From Actinomycetota bacterium (GTDB lineage: Bacteria > Actinomycetota > Actinomycetes > Nanopelagicales > Nanopelagicaceae), in contig VGBN01000002.1 of assembly GCA_016870455.1 (NCBI GenBank), positions 1-59,146 of the forward strand: a stretch of DNA of 59,146 nt, given 5' to 3'. Positions 25,781 through 33,440 of this stretch are shown here, piece by piece. Position 1 is the stretch's first letter. Every line of letters starts with the position of its first letter. The notes beneath the pieces are model-generated. The model saw nothing but the letters and a program-made list of their open reading frames with translations, made no database searches and was not told the origin of the DNA. The translations under genes were made by a program, and so were the position numbers.

Positions 25781-26157
25781 TTTATAAAGCCAAGTGAGTT
25801 TCTGCCAGCTGTCGATATAAAAGCTGGCCAAGTTATCCAAAGTGGCTCAGGTGGGGAAAACTATTCCGGTACCCCAAAGCAGGTGATTGATTCATTTATC
25901 GCATCAGGGTGTAAGTGGATTCATCTAGTGGATTTAGATGCTGCTTATTCAAATGGTGAAAATTATGAGCTAATAAATCACTTAATCTCCAACATTAAGG
26001 TGGATGTGCAGTTATCTGGTGGTATAGCAAATCAGGTCAGCTTAGAAAAAGCTTTAGCTAGCTTCGTCAGATGGGCATTAATGGTGTGGTCGTGGGCAAA
26101 GCGTTATATACCGGTGCTCTTGACCTAACTTCAGCCTTACGCGCCTGTTATAAATAA
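25781..26157 (+). pseudogene. priA: priA (HisA/TrpF) remnant with internal deletion and frameshift
   Basis: PriA is the actinobacterial isomerase serving both histidine and tryptophan synthesis. In one frame, from about 25790, PSEFLPAVDIKAGQVIQ, WIHLVDLDAAYSNG and VDVQLSGGIANQVSLEKALAS match the first 90 or so residues of HisA/PriA. The frame then shifts near 26068, and another frame gives MGINGVVVGKALYTGALDL and stops at 26155-26157, matching the C-terminus. About 125 codons remain of roughly 240, so about one half of the barrel is missing. No start codon fits the N-terminus. This fills the only gap over 300 bases (25777-26196); a 39-base stretch to trpE follows. Confidence 0.85.
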
Positions 26158-26184
26158 GCTGCACCAGGTCGGGATTGTTTACGG

Positions 26185-26190
26185 CAGAAT
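26185..26190 (+). promoter_or_regulatory. Possible -10 box (CAGAAT) for trpE
   Basis: CAGAAT ends six bases before GTG 26197. It is one base off TAGAAT, found at the same distance before polA and the MFS gene. No leader peptide with Trp codons and no attenuator stem are visible upstream. Confidence 0.3.
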
Positions 26191-26196
26191 AGGCGA

Positions 26197-27696
26197 GTGA
26201 ATAAGGTTGGTATAACCCTTGAGAAATTCCGTGAGTATGCTCGTGATTTTAATGTTATCCCTGTCGCCAGGAAAATAATTGATAAGAATCAAACTCCACT
26301 ATCTATTTACCACAAACTAACCGAACATCGAACAGGCACATTTCTTTTAGAGTCTGCTGAATCCGGTATATGGGCTCGTTACTCTTTTATCGGTGTAAAC
26401 AGTCAAGCCACATTAACTGAAGCTAATGGGGTAGCCACTTGGATTGGAGTTATGCCAGCGGGTGCCCCAACAGGAATAGACCCACTTGAGGCACTAAAGA
26501 TCTCGACGGCACATTTAAAGTCACCAAAAATTGATGGACTGCCTCCACTTACTGGTGGCCTGGTTGGTTATTTAAGTTATGAGATTGTTCGCCGACTTGA
26601 AAAACTATCTAATCATTCTAAAAGTGATGTTTTAATTCCAGAGATTGCAATGATGCTCACATCAGATCTTGCAGTTTATGATCACCATCTGGGTGAGATA
26701 ACCTTGATAGCTAACGCAATCAACTGGGATGGCAGCTCTGAGCGGGTTGACCTCGCCTATGAAACTGCTTTAAAACGCCTAGATGCGATGGAAAGTGATT
26801 TAACAAAGCCTGATCAGGATCATTTCCCAATCCAACAAAATTCAGTATCACCTGAGTTTACTCGCAACACTACGGATGAAGGATATATATCAAAAGTTAA
26901 ATTAATCAAAGAAGAGATCAAGTCTGGCGAAGCCTTCCAAGTAGTTTTATCTCAGCGCTTTTCAATGCCCGCAGTTGCTACACCTTTTGATTTGTATCGC
27001 GTATTGCGTGATCAAAACCCGAGCCCATATATGTACCTCTTTCGGTTTAATGAAGGACTCTCAATTGTCGGCTCCAGCCCAGAGGCTTTGGTTAAAGTAA
27101 ATGGTGAAGATGTAATAATTCACCCTATTGCTGGAACTAGGGCCCGTGGTAAAGATGAATTACAGGATAAATTGATTGCAGATGAACTGCTCAGAGATCC
27201 TAAGGAAAGAGCTGAGCATTTAATGTTGGTTGATCTAGGTAGAAATGATCTTGGCAGAGTGTGTAAACCAGGAACAGTTGAGGTGACTCAATTTATGCAG
27301 ATTGAAAAATACTCGCATGTTATGCATATAGTCTCCACTGTAGTTGGAAAACTAAAGGCTAAATCAACTGCGATAGAGGCTTTGTTCTCAGTCTTTCCAG
27401 CTGGCACTTTATCAGGAGCGCCTAAACCAAGAGCTATGCAAATAATTGAGGATAATGAACCAACCCGACGAGGTGTTTATGGTGGAACCATTGGATATTT
27501 AGATTTCACGGGGAATATTGATACCTGCATTTCGATCAGAACTGCTGTAATCAAGGATGATGTTGCATATGTGCAAGCGGGTGCCGGCATTGTTGCTGAT
27601 TCAGATCCAGAATCTGAAAATCAAGAGTGTGTTAATAAAGCTGCAGCGGTGCTAGGTGCGATCGCAACTGCAAATGCCATGGTTGGCTCAAAGTGA
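26197..27696 (+). CDS. trpE: Anthranilate synthase component I TrpE
   Basis: TrpE makes anthranilate from chorismate with ammonia supplied by the TrpG glutaminase, which is not in this window. The 499 residues include the N-terminal domain with an LLES block (TFLLESAES, the usual tryptophan feedback site) and the chorismate-binding domain with blocks [38 protein letters not shown] and [10 protein letters not shown]. The start is GTG 26197. It opens a trpE-small ORF-trpC-trpB-trpA run lacking trpD and trpF. Its stop overlaps the small membrane ORF by GTGA. Confidence 0.96.
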   Translation: MNKVGITLEKFREYARDFNVIPVARKIIDKNQTPLSIYHKLTEHRTGTFLLESAESGIWARYSFIGVNSQATLTEANGVATWIGVMPAGAPTGIDPLEALKISTAHLKSPKIDGLPPLTGGLVGYLSYEIVRRLEKLSNHSKSDVLIPEIAMMLTSDLAVYDHHLGEITLIANAINWDGSSERVDLAYETALKRLDAMESDLTKPDQDHFPIQQNSVSPEFTRNTTDEGYISKVKLIKEEIKSGEAFQVVLSQRFSMPAVATPFDLYRVLRDQNPSPYMYLFRFNEGLSIVGSSPEALVKVNGEDVIIHPIAGTRARGKDELQDKLIADELLRDPKERAEHLMLVDLGRNDLGRVCKPGTVEVTQFMQIEKYSHVMHIVSTVVGKLKAKSTAIEALFSVFPAGTLSGAPKPRAMQIIEDNEPTRRGVYGGTIGYLDFTGNIDTCISIRTAVIKDDVAYVQAGAGIVADSDPESENQECVNKAAAVLGAIATANAMVGSK

Positions 27697-27848
27697 AGGG
27701 TTCTATACTTGCCAGCTTACTAGTAGTCGTGGTTGCAGGATTCTTAATAATTCGTTTGAGCAAGAAGAATGTAATGAGTAAGTATGAAAAAAATCCAAAG
27801 AATAAATGGAATTCTTTGTCCCAAGGGATAGATCCCACTGATGAGTGA
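27693..27848 (+). CDS. 51-residue membrane protein, likely reduced Trp-region membrane protein
   Basis: A small gene fills the trpE-trpC gap: GTG 27693 overlaps the trpE stop (GTGA) and its stop overlaps trpC. The product has one membrane helix (about 5-23), then basic residues and a tail ending W-N-S-L-S-Q-G-I-D-P-T. From memory, the Trp-region conserved membrane protein found here in Actinobacteria is about 190 residues with several helices and ends in a similar W-x-x-L-x-x-G-x-D-P-T motif. This may be a shortened version keeping the last helix and tail. Function is unknown. Confidence 0.65.
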   Translation: MKGSILASLLVVVVAGFLIIRLSKKNVMSKYEKNPKNKWNSLSQGIDPTDE

Positions 27849-28620
27849 GTCAAATGTTCTAACTTCGATAATTGAAGGTGTGCTTGAGGATGTTGAAAAG
27901 AGAGCAAGGCCGATAAAGCAATTGCAAGATCAACTACAAGATGCACCTGTTTTAAGAGGGGCGTATCAGTCTTTGAGCAAACCTGGCATGAGATTAATTG
28001 CCGAGGTCAAACGAGCCTCCCCTAGCAAGGGGGAGTTAGCTGTAATAGAAGATCCACAATCTCTTTCTGCCAAGTACCAAGAGGGTGGTGCAGATCTAAT
28101 TAGTGTTTTAACTGAGGAGCGCAGATTTAAAGGCAGTATTGCTGATCTAATCTCAGTTCGATCAACAATAAAGTTACCGGTGCTTCGCAAGGATTTCATT
28201 GTGACTGAGTTCCAGATTTATGAATCTAGAATTTTAGGTGCTGATTTGATTTTGTTAATAGTTGCTGGACTTTCCAAATCACAACTTGAGGATTTTTATC
28301 AACTCTCTATCGAGCTAGGAATGGATGCTCTAGTCGAGGTACATGATTTGCAAGAGGCAGAAAAAGCATTAGCGATTAATGCAAGAATTATTGGCGTGAA
28401 TTCAAGAAATCTAAAAACTTTAGAGGTAAGTGATCAAGTATTTCAGAGAATACTTCCCCAGTTGCCAAAGAGTGTGATCAAGGTTGCTGAATCAGGAATT
28501 AGCAGTCGAGCTCAGGTTGAATTGGTTGAACAATTAGGCGCAAATGCGGTATTAATTGGAGAGAGTTTAGTTAGAGCGGGTAATCCAGTTCATACGATTA
28601 AAGAACTTCTAAGTCGCTAA
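27841..28620 (+). CDS. trpC: Indole-3-glycerol phosphate synthase TrpC
   Basis: TrpC closes the ring of CdRP to indole-3-glycerol phosphate. The 259-residue TIM barrel has the expected blocks: IAEVKRASPSKG (catalytic Lys), LRKDFIVTEFQIYE, GADLILLIVAGL, GVNSRNLKTLEV and VAESGISSRAQV. It starts at ATG 27841 inside the end of the small membrane ORF. It needs CdRP from TrpF or PriA; the PriA copy just upstream is broken, so the substrate must come from an enzyme encoded elsewhere, or the pathway is incomplete. Confidence 0.96.
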   Translation: MSESNVLTSIIEGVLEDVEKRARPIKQLQDQLQDAPVLRGAYQSLSKPGMRLIAEVKRASPSKGELAVIEDPQSLSAKYQEGGADLISVLTEERRFKGSIADLISVRSTIKLPVLRKDFIVTEFQIYESRILGADLILLIVAGLSKSQLEDFYQLSIELGMDALVEVHDLQEAEKALAINARIIGVNSRNLKTLEVSDQVFQRILPQLPKSVIKVAESGISSRAQVELVEQLGANAVLIGESLVRAGNPVHTIKELLSR

Positions 28621-28628
28621 CTTCCTAA

Positions 28629-28634
28629 TAAACT
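28629..28634 (+). promoter_or_regulatory. Putative -10 box (TAAACT) for a leaderless trpB transcript
   Basis: TAAACT ends six bases before ATG 28641 in the 20-base trpC-trpB gap. No Shine-Dalgarno precedes trpB. The same hexamer is found before the tRNA at 40915 and the thioesterase gene. Confidence 0.45.
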
Positions 28635-28640
28635 AACCTC

Positions 28641-29858
28641 ATGGCATCTGACAAAAAACTAGAAAACTTGGATCCAACCCTAGTTGGACACTTTGGTCCT
28701 TACGGTGGGCGATTTGTGCCGGAGGCTTTGATAGCAGCATTAGATGAATTGTCAGCCGCTCATGCATCGGCTCAGGCTGATCCGAAATTTCAGGCCGAGC
28801 TTGCTGAACTACATAAGAGCTACACAGGCCGACCAAGTATTTTGACAGAGGCTACAAGATTTTCTGAGTATGCAGGTGGAGCTCGCATATTTTTAAAGCG
28901 TGAGGATTTAAACCACACAGGTAGCCACAAAATTAATAATGTTTTGGGTCAAGCGTTGTTAACCAAAAGAATGGGTAAGAAGAGAATCATTGCAGAGACT
29001 GGTGCTGGGCAGCATGGCGTTGCATCAGCTACTGCCGCAGCATTGTTTGGACTTGAGTGCGTCGTTTATATGGGCGAGGCGGATACAAAACGCCAGGCCT
29101 TAAATGTTGCCAGAATGAAATTACTAGGTGCAACAGTTGTTCCGGTCACTCAAGGATCTAAAACCTTAAAGGATGCAATTAATGAGGCAATGCGGGATTG
29201 GGTCACAAATGTTGCAACAACTCATTACCTGCTTGGCACAGTTGCAGGCCCGCACCCATTTCCCACGATGGTGAGAGATTTTCAAAGAATCATTGGTGTT
29301 GAGGCTAAAGAACAGATTATTTCCTTGACGGGAAAGTTACCCGACGCAGTTCTTGCATGTGTGGGTGGTGGTTCAAATGCAATTGGAATTTTCCATCCAT
29401 TTATTGAGGATAAATCAGTGCGCTTGATTGGTTTAGAAGCAGGTGGCAAGGGGTTAGAGACTGGCCTGCATGCATCAACAATCTCTGGTGGAAAACCTGG
29501 TGTGTTGCATGGAACTCGTTCATATGTATTACAGGATTCCGATGGTCAAACAATTGAATCTCATTCAATCTCTGCTGGTTTGGATTATCCAGGTGTTGGA
29601 CCTGAGCATGCATACTTAAATGATATTGGTCGAGCTGAATACCGTTCAATTACTGATGATCAGGCTATGTATGCCTTTTCCTTGTTGTGTAAATCAGAGG
29701 GGATCATCCCTGCCATCGAGACGGCGCATGCACTGGCAGGTGCATTGGAAATCGGCAATGAGTTAGGAAGAGACTCAATAATTTTAATTAATTTGTCAGG
29801 TCGTGGCGACAAAGATGTTCAAACAGCAGCTGAATACTTTGGGCTGCCAAGTAAATGA
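28641..29858 (+). CDS. trpB: Tryptophan synthase beta subunit TrpB
   Basis: TrpB condenses indole and serine using PLP. The sequence has the PLP lysine in HTGSHKINN, the substrate loop ETGAGQHG, the phosphate loop [10 protein letters not shown] and the C-terminal block [12 protein letters not shown]. The 405-residue length is normal. It is the only gene of the trp run with a real gap upstream, and this gap contains a candidate promoter. The stop overlaps trpA by ATGA, as expected for subunits of one complex with a tunnel for indole. Confidence 0.97.
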   Translation: MASDKKLENLDPTLVGHFGPYGGRFVPEALIAALDELSAAHASAQADPKFQAELAELHKSYTGRPSILTEATRFSEYAGGARIFLKREDLNHTGSHKINNVLGQALLTKRMGKKRIIAETGAGQHGVASATAAALFGLECVVYMGEADTKRQALNVARMKLLGATVVPVTQGSKTLKDAINEAMRDWVTNVATTHYLLGTVAGPHPFPTMVRDFQRIIGVEAKEQIISLTGKLPDAVLACVGGGSNAIGIFHPFIEDKSVRLIGLEAGGKGLETGLHASTISGGKPGVLHGTRSYVLQDSDGQTIESHSISAGLDYPGVGPEHAYLNDIGRAEYRSITDDQAMYAFSLLCKSEGIIPAIETAHALAGALEIGNELGRDSIILINLSGRGDKDVQTAAEYFGLPSK

Positions 29859-30658
29859 GTAATTTGTTAAGGCAGATGTTTGATAAGGCAAGAATTGAAA
29901 ATCGAGCAGCGCTAATCGGTTATCTACCAGCTGGCTTTCCTAATCAAGGTGACTCGATAAAAATCATCAAAAATATGGTTGCCGGTGGTGTTGATGCGAT
30001 CGAAGTTGGTTTCCCATACTCAGATCCAGTAATGGATGGTCCAGTCATCCAGGCAGCATCTGAGCAGGCAATAAAAAATGGAGCAGGAGTGAAACAGGTC
30101 TTTGAGTTACTTCAAGCCACTGCTCAATTAGATGTACCTGCTATGGTGATGAGTTATTGGAGCCCAATTGAAAAATATGGTTGCGCAAATTTTGCACAGA
30201 TGGTTTCAAAGATGGGTGGAAGTGGCGTGATCACACCAGATCTAACACTTGAAGAATCAAGTGATTGGAGGCAAGAATCACAGAAAAACTCCATCGACAA
30301 CATCTACGTAGTTGCCCCTAGTACAACAGATGAACGGTTGAAGAAGGTATGTGAAAACTGTTCAGGATTTGTCTATGCAGCAAGTTTGATGGGAGTTACC
30401 GGCGCACGTGATGCAGTCTCAGGAAACGCTAAGTCATTAGTTGAACGGATTAGAAAGATAACCACCACTCCGGTTGCGGTAGGTTTAGGAGTATCAAATA
30501 AAGGGCAAGCTAAAGAGGTGGCACAGTATGCAGATGGAGTTATTGTGGGATCGGCTTTTATAAAAATAATTCAAGAGCATGGGTCGGGTCGAAAAGGGTT
30601 AAAACAAATTAAGCAATTGGCAAATGCTTTATCAGAGGGGGTTCGGGATGCTAGATAA
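29855..30658 (+). CDS. trpA: Tryptophan synthase alpha subunit TrpA
   Basis: TrpA cleaves indole-3-glycerol phosphate and passes indole to TrpB. The 267-residue barrel shows [19 protein letters not shown] with a conserved Glu and Asp, the [12 protein letters not shown] block, [12 protein letters not shown] and [13 protein letters not shown]. It overlaps trpB by ATGA and overlaps the start of the MauE-like gene by 11 bases. Confidence 0.96.
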   Translation: MSNLLRQMFDKARIENRAALIGYLPAGFPNQGDSIKIIKNMVAGGVDAIEVGFPYSDPVMDGPVIQAASEQAIKNGAGVKQVFELLQATAQLDVPAMVMSYWSPIEKYGCANFAQMVSKMGGSGVITPDLTLEESSDWRQESQKNSIDNIYVVAPSTTDERLKKVCENCSGFVYAASLMGVTGARDAVSGNAKSLVERIRKITTTPVAVGLGVSNKGQAKEVAQYADGVIVGSAFIKIIQEHGSGRKGLKQIKQLANALSEGVRDAR

Positions 30659-31106
30659 ATTTAAGATGTATCAGCCCTGGATAACCTTGCTTGCAAGATT
30701 AGGACTTGGTGGAGTTCTATTGGTAGCTGGTGGTTTAAAAATTGGTAACCTACAAAAATCTGCCATGTCTGTCAGGGCATATGAGCTACTGCCAGTTGGG
30801 TTAGCTAATTTCTTAGGATACGTCCTACCTTGGATTGAAATTGGAATGGGATTACTACTTATTGTGGGAGTGTGGGTCTCAATACTTGGTTTGCTTGGAG
30901 CCCTGACGATGTTTGCCTTTGTTGTGGCTATTGCCCAAGCGTGGGCTCGAGGTCTGAGTATTGACTGTGGATGTTTTGGTGGTGGAGGACAGGTCGATCC
31001 AGAGGACACAAAATACCTTTCGAGCATACTAAGAGATATAGGTTTCATGTTATTAGGTGTTTACCTTTACTATTTCCCAAAGGGTAAATTAGGAATGGAA
31101 AAATAG
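30648..31106 (+). CDS. MauE/DoxX-like membrane protein
   Basis: This 152-residue protein has four hydrophobic helices and the motif DCGCFGGG between helices three and four, typical of MauE/DoxX proteins thought to pass electrons to periplasmic thioredoxin-like partners. ATG 30648 is preferred over the 30624 open start because GAGGGG (30635-30640) lies seven bases before it. It overlaps the end of trpA and is followed twelve bases later by a DsbA-like protein, the expected partner. Confidence 0.82.
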   Translation: MLDKFKMYQPWITLLARLGLGGVLLVAGGLKIGNLQKSAMSVRAYELLPVGLANFLGYVLPWIEIGMGLLLIVGVWVSILGLLGALTMFAFVVAIAQAWARGLSIDCGCFGGGGQVDPEDTKYLSSILRDIGFMLLGVYLYYFPKGKLGMEK

Positions 31107-31118
31107 GAGAAGTTAACA

Positions 31119-31796
31119 ATGGGATCAAGTAATTCAGGAGATAAAGGCACTCGTAATTTAGTGATTGGGATGATCTCCTTTATTGTGGTGGTTGGTGTTG
31201 TCTTCTCACTGATCAGCAACAGATCTACTTCGACCGCAGCAATTCCTGCCACCGTCTCTGAAGCCGATGGCTATGGCATTGTTTTGAATCCTGAAAAGAC
31301 TCCGGTAATTGATGTTTACCTTGATTATCAGTGTGGAGCCTGCAAGTATTTTGAAATTATTAATGGCGGGTATTTGAACGAGGTAATTGCCCAAAAGAAA
31401 GCCAAGGTAGTTTTTCACCCAATGACATTTCTAGGTCCTGAGTCAGTTCTGGCAGCAAATGCCGCAGCTTGTGCTGCTGATGAAAATGAGTTTGTAGATA
31501 TGAACCTGGCTTTGTATCAAAATCAAGCAGATCAACACAATACCGGAAAGTGGTCTAAGGAGTATCTAACTCAGTTAGGTAAATCTATCGGCATCACTTC
31601 ATCAAGTTTTGAATCTTGTGTGAGCGATGGCAAATATGTTCGTTGGACCAGTAATGTGGCGGCCGAATCGGCTAAGGCAGATGTGAACTCGACACCAACA
31701 ATATTTATTAATGGTAAAGAGTTAAACAGAGATAATGGCGAGTACGGCAATTTAGGTAAATTTAGAGCTGCGCTAGCCGCTGGCGGCGTTAACTAA
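31119..31796 (+). CDS. Membrane-anchored DsbA-like thioredoxin-fold protein
   Basis: The 225-residue protein has one N-terminal membrane anchor (about 13-33) and an outside thioredoxin domain of the DsbA type with the active site C72-G-A-C75 in VYLDYQCGACKYFE, and a cis-proline block NSTPTIFINGKEL near 190-203. A second cysteine pair (about C108 and C167) may form a structural bridge. A Shine-Dalgarno TAGGAGAAG is present upstream. With the MauE-like neighbour it probably forms a thiol oxidation system outside the membrane. Confidence 0.88.
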   Translation: MGSSNSGDKGTRNLVIGMISFIVVVGVVFSLISNRSTSTAAIPATVSEADGYGIVLNPEKTPVIDVYLDYQCGACKYFEIINGGYLNEVIAQKKAKVVFHPMTFLGPESVLAANAAACAADENEFVDMNLALYQNQADQHNTGKWSKEYLTQLGKSIGITSSSFESCVSDGKYVRWTSNVAAESAKADVNSTPTIFINGKELNRDNGEYGNLGKFRAALAAGGVN

Positions 31797-31810
31797 TTCG
31801 TAAGAGCTGA

Positions 31811-32644
31811 ATGCAGCTGTTAATCCCTAGCCCATCACAATCCACCATTTCGGCTGGGCCCTTAACGATTCATTTTTATGCATTGGGCATTCTCATTGGA
31901 ATTGCAGTAGCTATTTGGTTAGGCAGGGTTCGCTACGCCAAAGTTGGCGGAAATGCAGATGATGTATCAGAGGTGGCCATCTGGGCGGTGCCTTTTGGCA
32001 TAATTGGGGGTCGGATTTATCATGTGATCACCTCACCTGAGAAGTATTTTGGGAATGGCGCAAATCCAATTGATGCTCTTCGTATTTGGCAAGGCGGACT
32101 AGGAATTTGGGGTGCGATTTCACTTGGCGCATTTGGTGCATATTTATATTGTAGAACCCACAAAACCTCTTTAACCTACTCGCAACTATTAGATTGCTTA
32201 GCTCCAGGTGTTGTTCTAGCACAGGCAATTGGCCGAGTTGGTAATTACTTTAATCAGGAATTATTTGGAAGGCCTACCTCTCTGCCTTGGGGATTGGAGA
32301 TTGATGCTCCAAATAGACCTACTGGATATGAAACCTTTGAAACTTTCCATCCTACATTTTTGTATGAATTGATTTGGTGCCTGTTAGTCGCTTATCTACT
32401 AATCAAACTGCCAGGTTCCATCAAAAAATTAGTGACAAGGAAAGGTGACATATTCGCCCTTTATGTGCTGGCATACACTCTTGGAAGATCGTGGATAGAA
32501 ACACTTAGGATTGATGAGTCCAATCTAATCCTTGGGCTGCGCTTAAATGTTTGGGTGAGTTTAATCGTCATTGTTGCTTCAAGTGCATATCTGGTGAAAA
32601 GTAAGAACCGTGGCAATACCAAAGATCAGGCGGTTGCAAGTTAG
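31811..32644 (+). CDS. lgt: Prolipoprotein diacylglyceryl transferase Lgt
   Basis: Lgt adds diacylglycerol from phosphatidylglycerol to the lipobox cysteine of prolipoproteins, the step before LspA. The 277 residues make about seven helices and hold the signature AIGRVGNYFNQELFG (near 137-151), the early GPLTIHFYALG block with an essential His, and GGRIYHVI. It lies at the end of the trp region, as in other Actinobacteria. Its TAG stop is the first half of the TAGTAT box before the next gene. Confidence 0.96.
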   Translation: MQLLIPSPSQSTISAGPLTIHFYALGILIGIAVAIWLGRVRYAKVGGNADDVSEVAIWAVPFGIIGGRIYHVITSPEKYFGNGANPIDALRIWQGGLGIWGAISLGAFGAYLYCRTHKTSLTYSQLLDCLAPGVVLAQAIGRVGNYFNQELFGRPTSLPWGLEIDAPNRPTGYETFETFHPTFLYELIWCLLVAYLLIKLPGSIKKLVTRKGDIFALYVLAYTLGRSWIETLRIDESNLILGLRLNVWVSLIVIVASSAYLVKSKNRGNTKDQAVAS

Positions 32645-32647
32645 TAT
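32642..32647 (+). promoter_or_regulatory. Putative -10 box (TAGTAT) for a leaderless VIT-family transcript
   Basis: TAGTAT lies exactly six bases before ATG 32654, and its first three bases are the lgt stop codon. No Shine-Dalgarno is seen before the ATG. Confidence 0.45.
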
Positions 32648-32653
32648 TAACCC

Positions 32654-33358
32654 ATGGGTTTAGAAGAAATTCAGTTAAGAAATTTGGAGCACCGAGCTAA
32701 CCGAGCAGGTTGGCTGCGCGCAGCAGTCTTAGGGTCAAATGACGGATTGGTTTCAACTGCAAGTTTGATGATTGGCATTGCTGCTGCTAATAAAAGTGAT
32801 TTCTTAGTCACAGCAGGTCTTGCCGGCATAGCGGCGGGTGCAATGTCGATGGCAGTTGGCGAGTATGTTTCTGTTAAATCTCAAAATGATATTGAAAAGT
32901 CTGATCGGGAAATAGAGATTCAACAATTGAAGTTAGATCCTAAGGGTGAGTTTGAGGAACTAGTTGGTATATATGTTAAGCGTGGATTGTCAAAGGATTT
33001 AGCAACTCAAGTTGCCACTGCAATGCATAAACAAAATGCGCTGGAGGCGCATTTAAGAGATGAACTCGGACACTTTGATCATACAAGGGCCAGGCCAGTT
33101 CAGGCAGGTATTGCCTCTGCCATTGCTTTTGCTGCTGGCGGGACAGTGCCATTGTTAGGAGCACTTTTTTCATCTACTAATCAGGTGGCGTTGATATTGT
33201 TATTGACTGCAATTGGCTTAATCGCTGCTGGTTTTACATCTGCAAAGATTGCATCATCACCATTACCAAAGACGATGTTACGAATTTTTGCTGGCGGCTC
33301 GCTCGGTGTGATTATTACCGCAGGAATTGGGTGGCTAGTGGGTCTGACTGGGGTTTAA
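32654..33358 (+). CDS. VIT1/CCC1 family transporter (probable Fe/Mn exporter)
   Basis: The 234-residue protein matches the VIT1/CCC1 family: an N-terminal block [20 protein letters not shown], a second helix with [18 protein letters not shown], a soluble acidic helical middle with Glu residues for metal binding (about 82-140) and three C-terminal helices. Family members move Fe2+ or Mn2+ out of the cytoplasm. The metal cannot be told from sequence. The neighbours (lgt, gltB) do not give a clear functional link. Confidence 0.88.
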   Translation: MGLEEIQLRNLEHRANRAGWLRAAVLGSNDGLVSTASLMIGIAAANKSDFLVTAGLAGIAAGAMSMAVGEYVSVKSQNDIEKSDREIEIQQLKLDPKGEFEELVGIYVKRGLSKDLATQVATAMHKQNALEAHLRDELGHFDHTRARPVQAGIASAIAFAAGGTVPLLGALFSSTNQVALILLLTAIGLIAAGFTSAKIASSPLPKTMLRIFAGGSLGVIITAGIGWLVGLTGV

Positions 33359-33440
33359 CAACCCTGATATCCTTTACCCACAGATTTACTTGAAGTTGGG
33401 CCACTGTCGTCCCGACCCTTATTGGGAGCGACTGATTTCA

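Noticed and set aside
25883-26128. An 81-residue open frame that could be read as a small intact gene
   Set aside because: Its N-terminal part is PriA sequence that continues upstream of the GTG, and its end is the wrong frame of the PriA C-terminus, so it is part of the pseudogene.
27632-27946. Minus-strand 104-codon open frame across the trpE-trpC gap
   Set aside because: The plus-strand 51-codon ORF fits the GTGA overlap with trpE and has a recognisable tail. The minus-strand frame runs into both trp genes.
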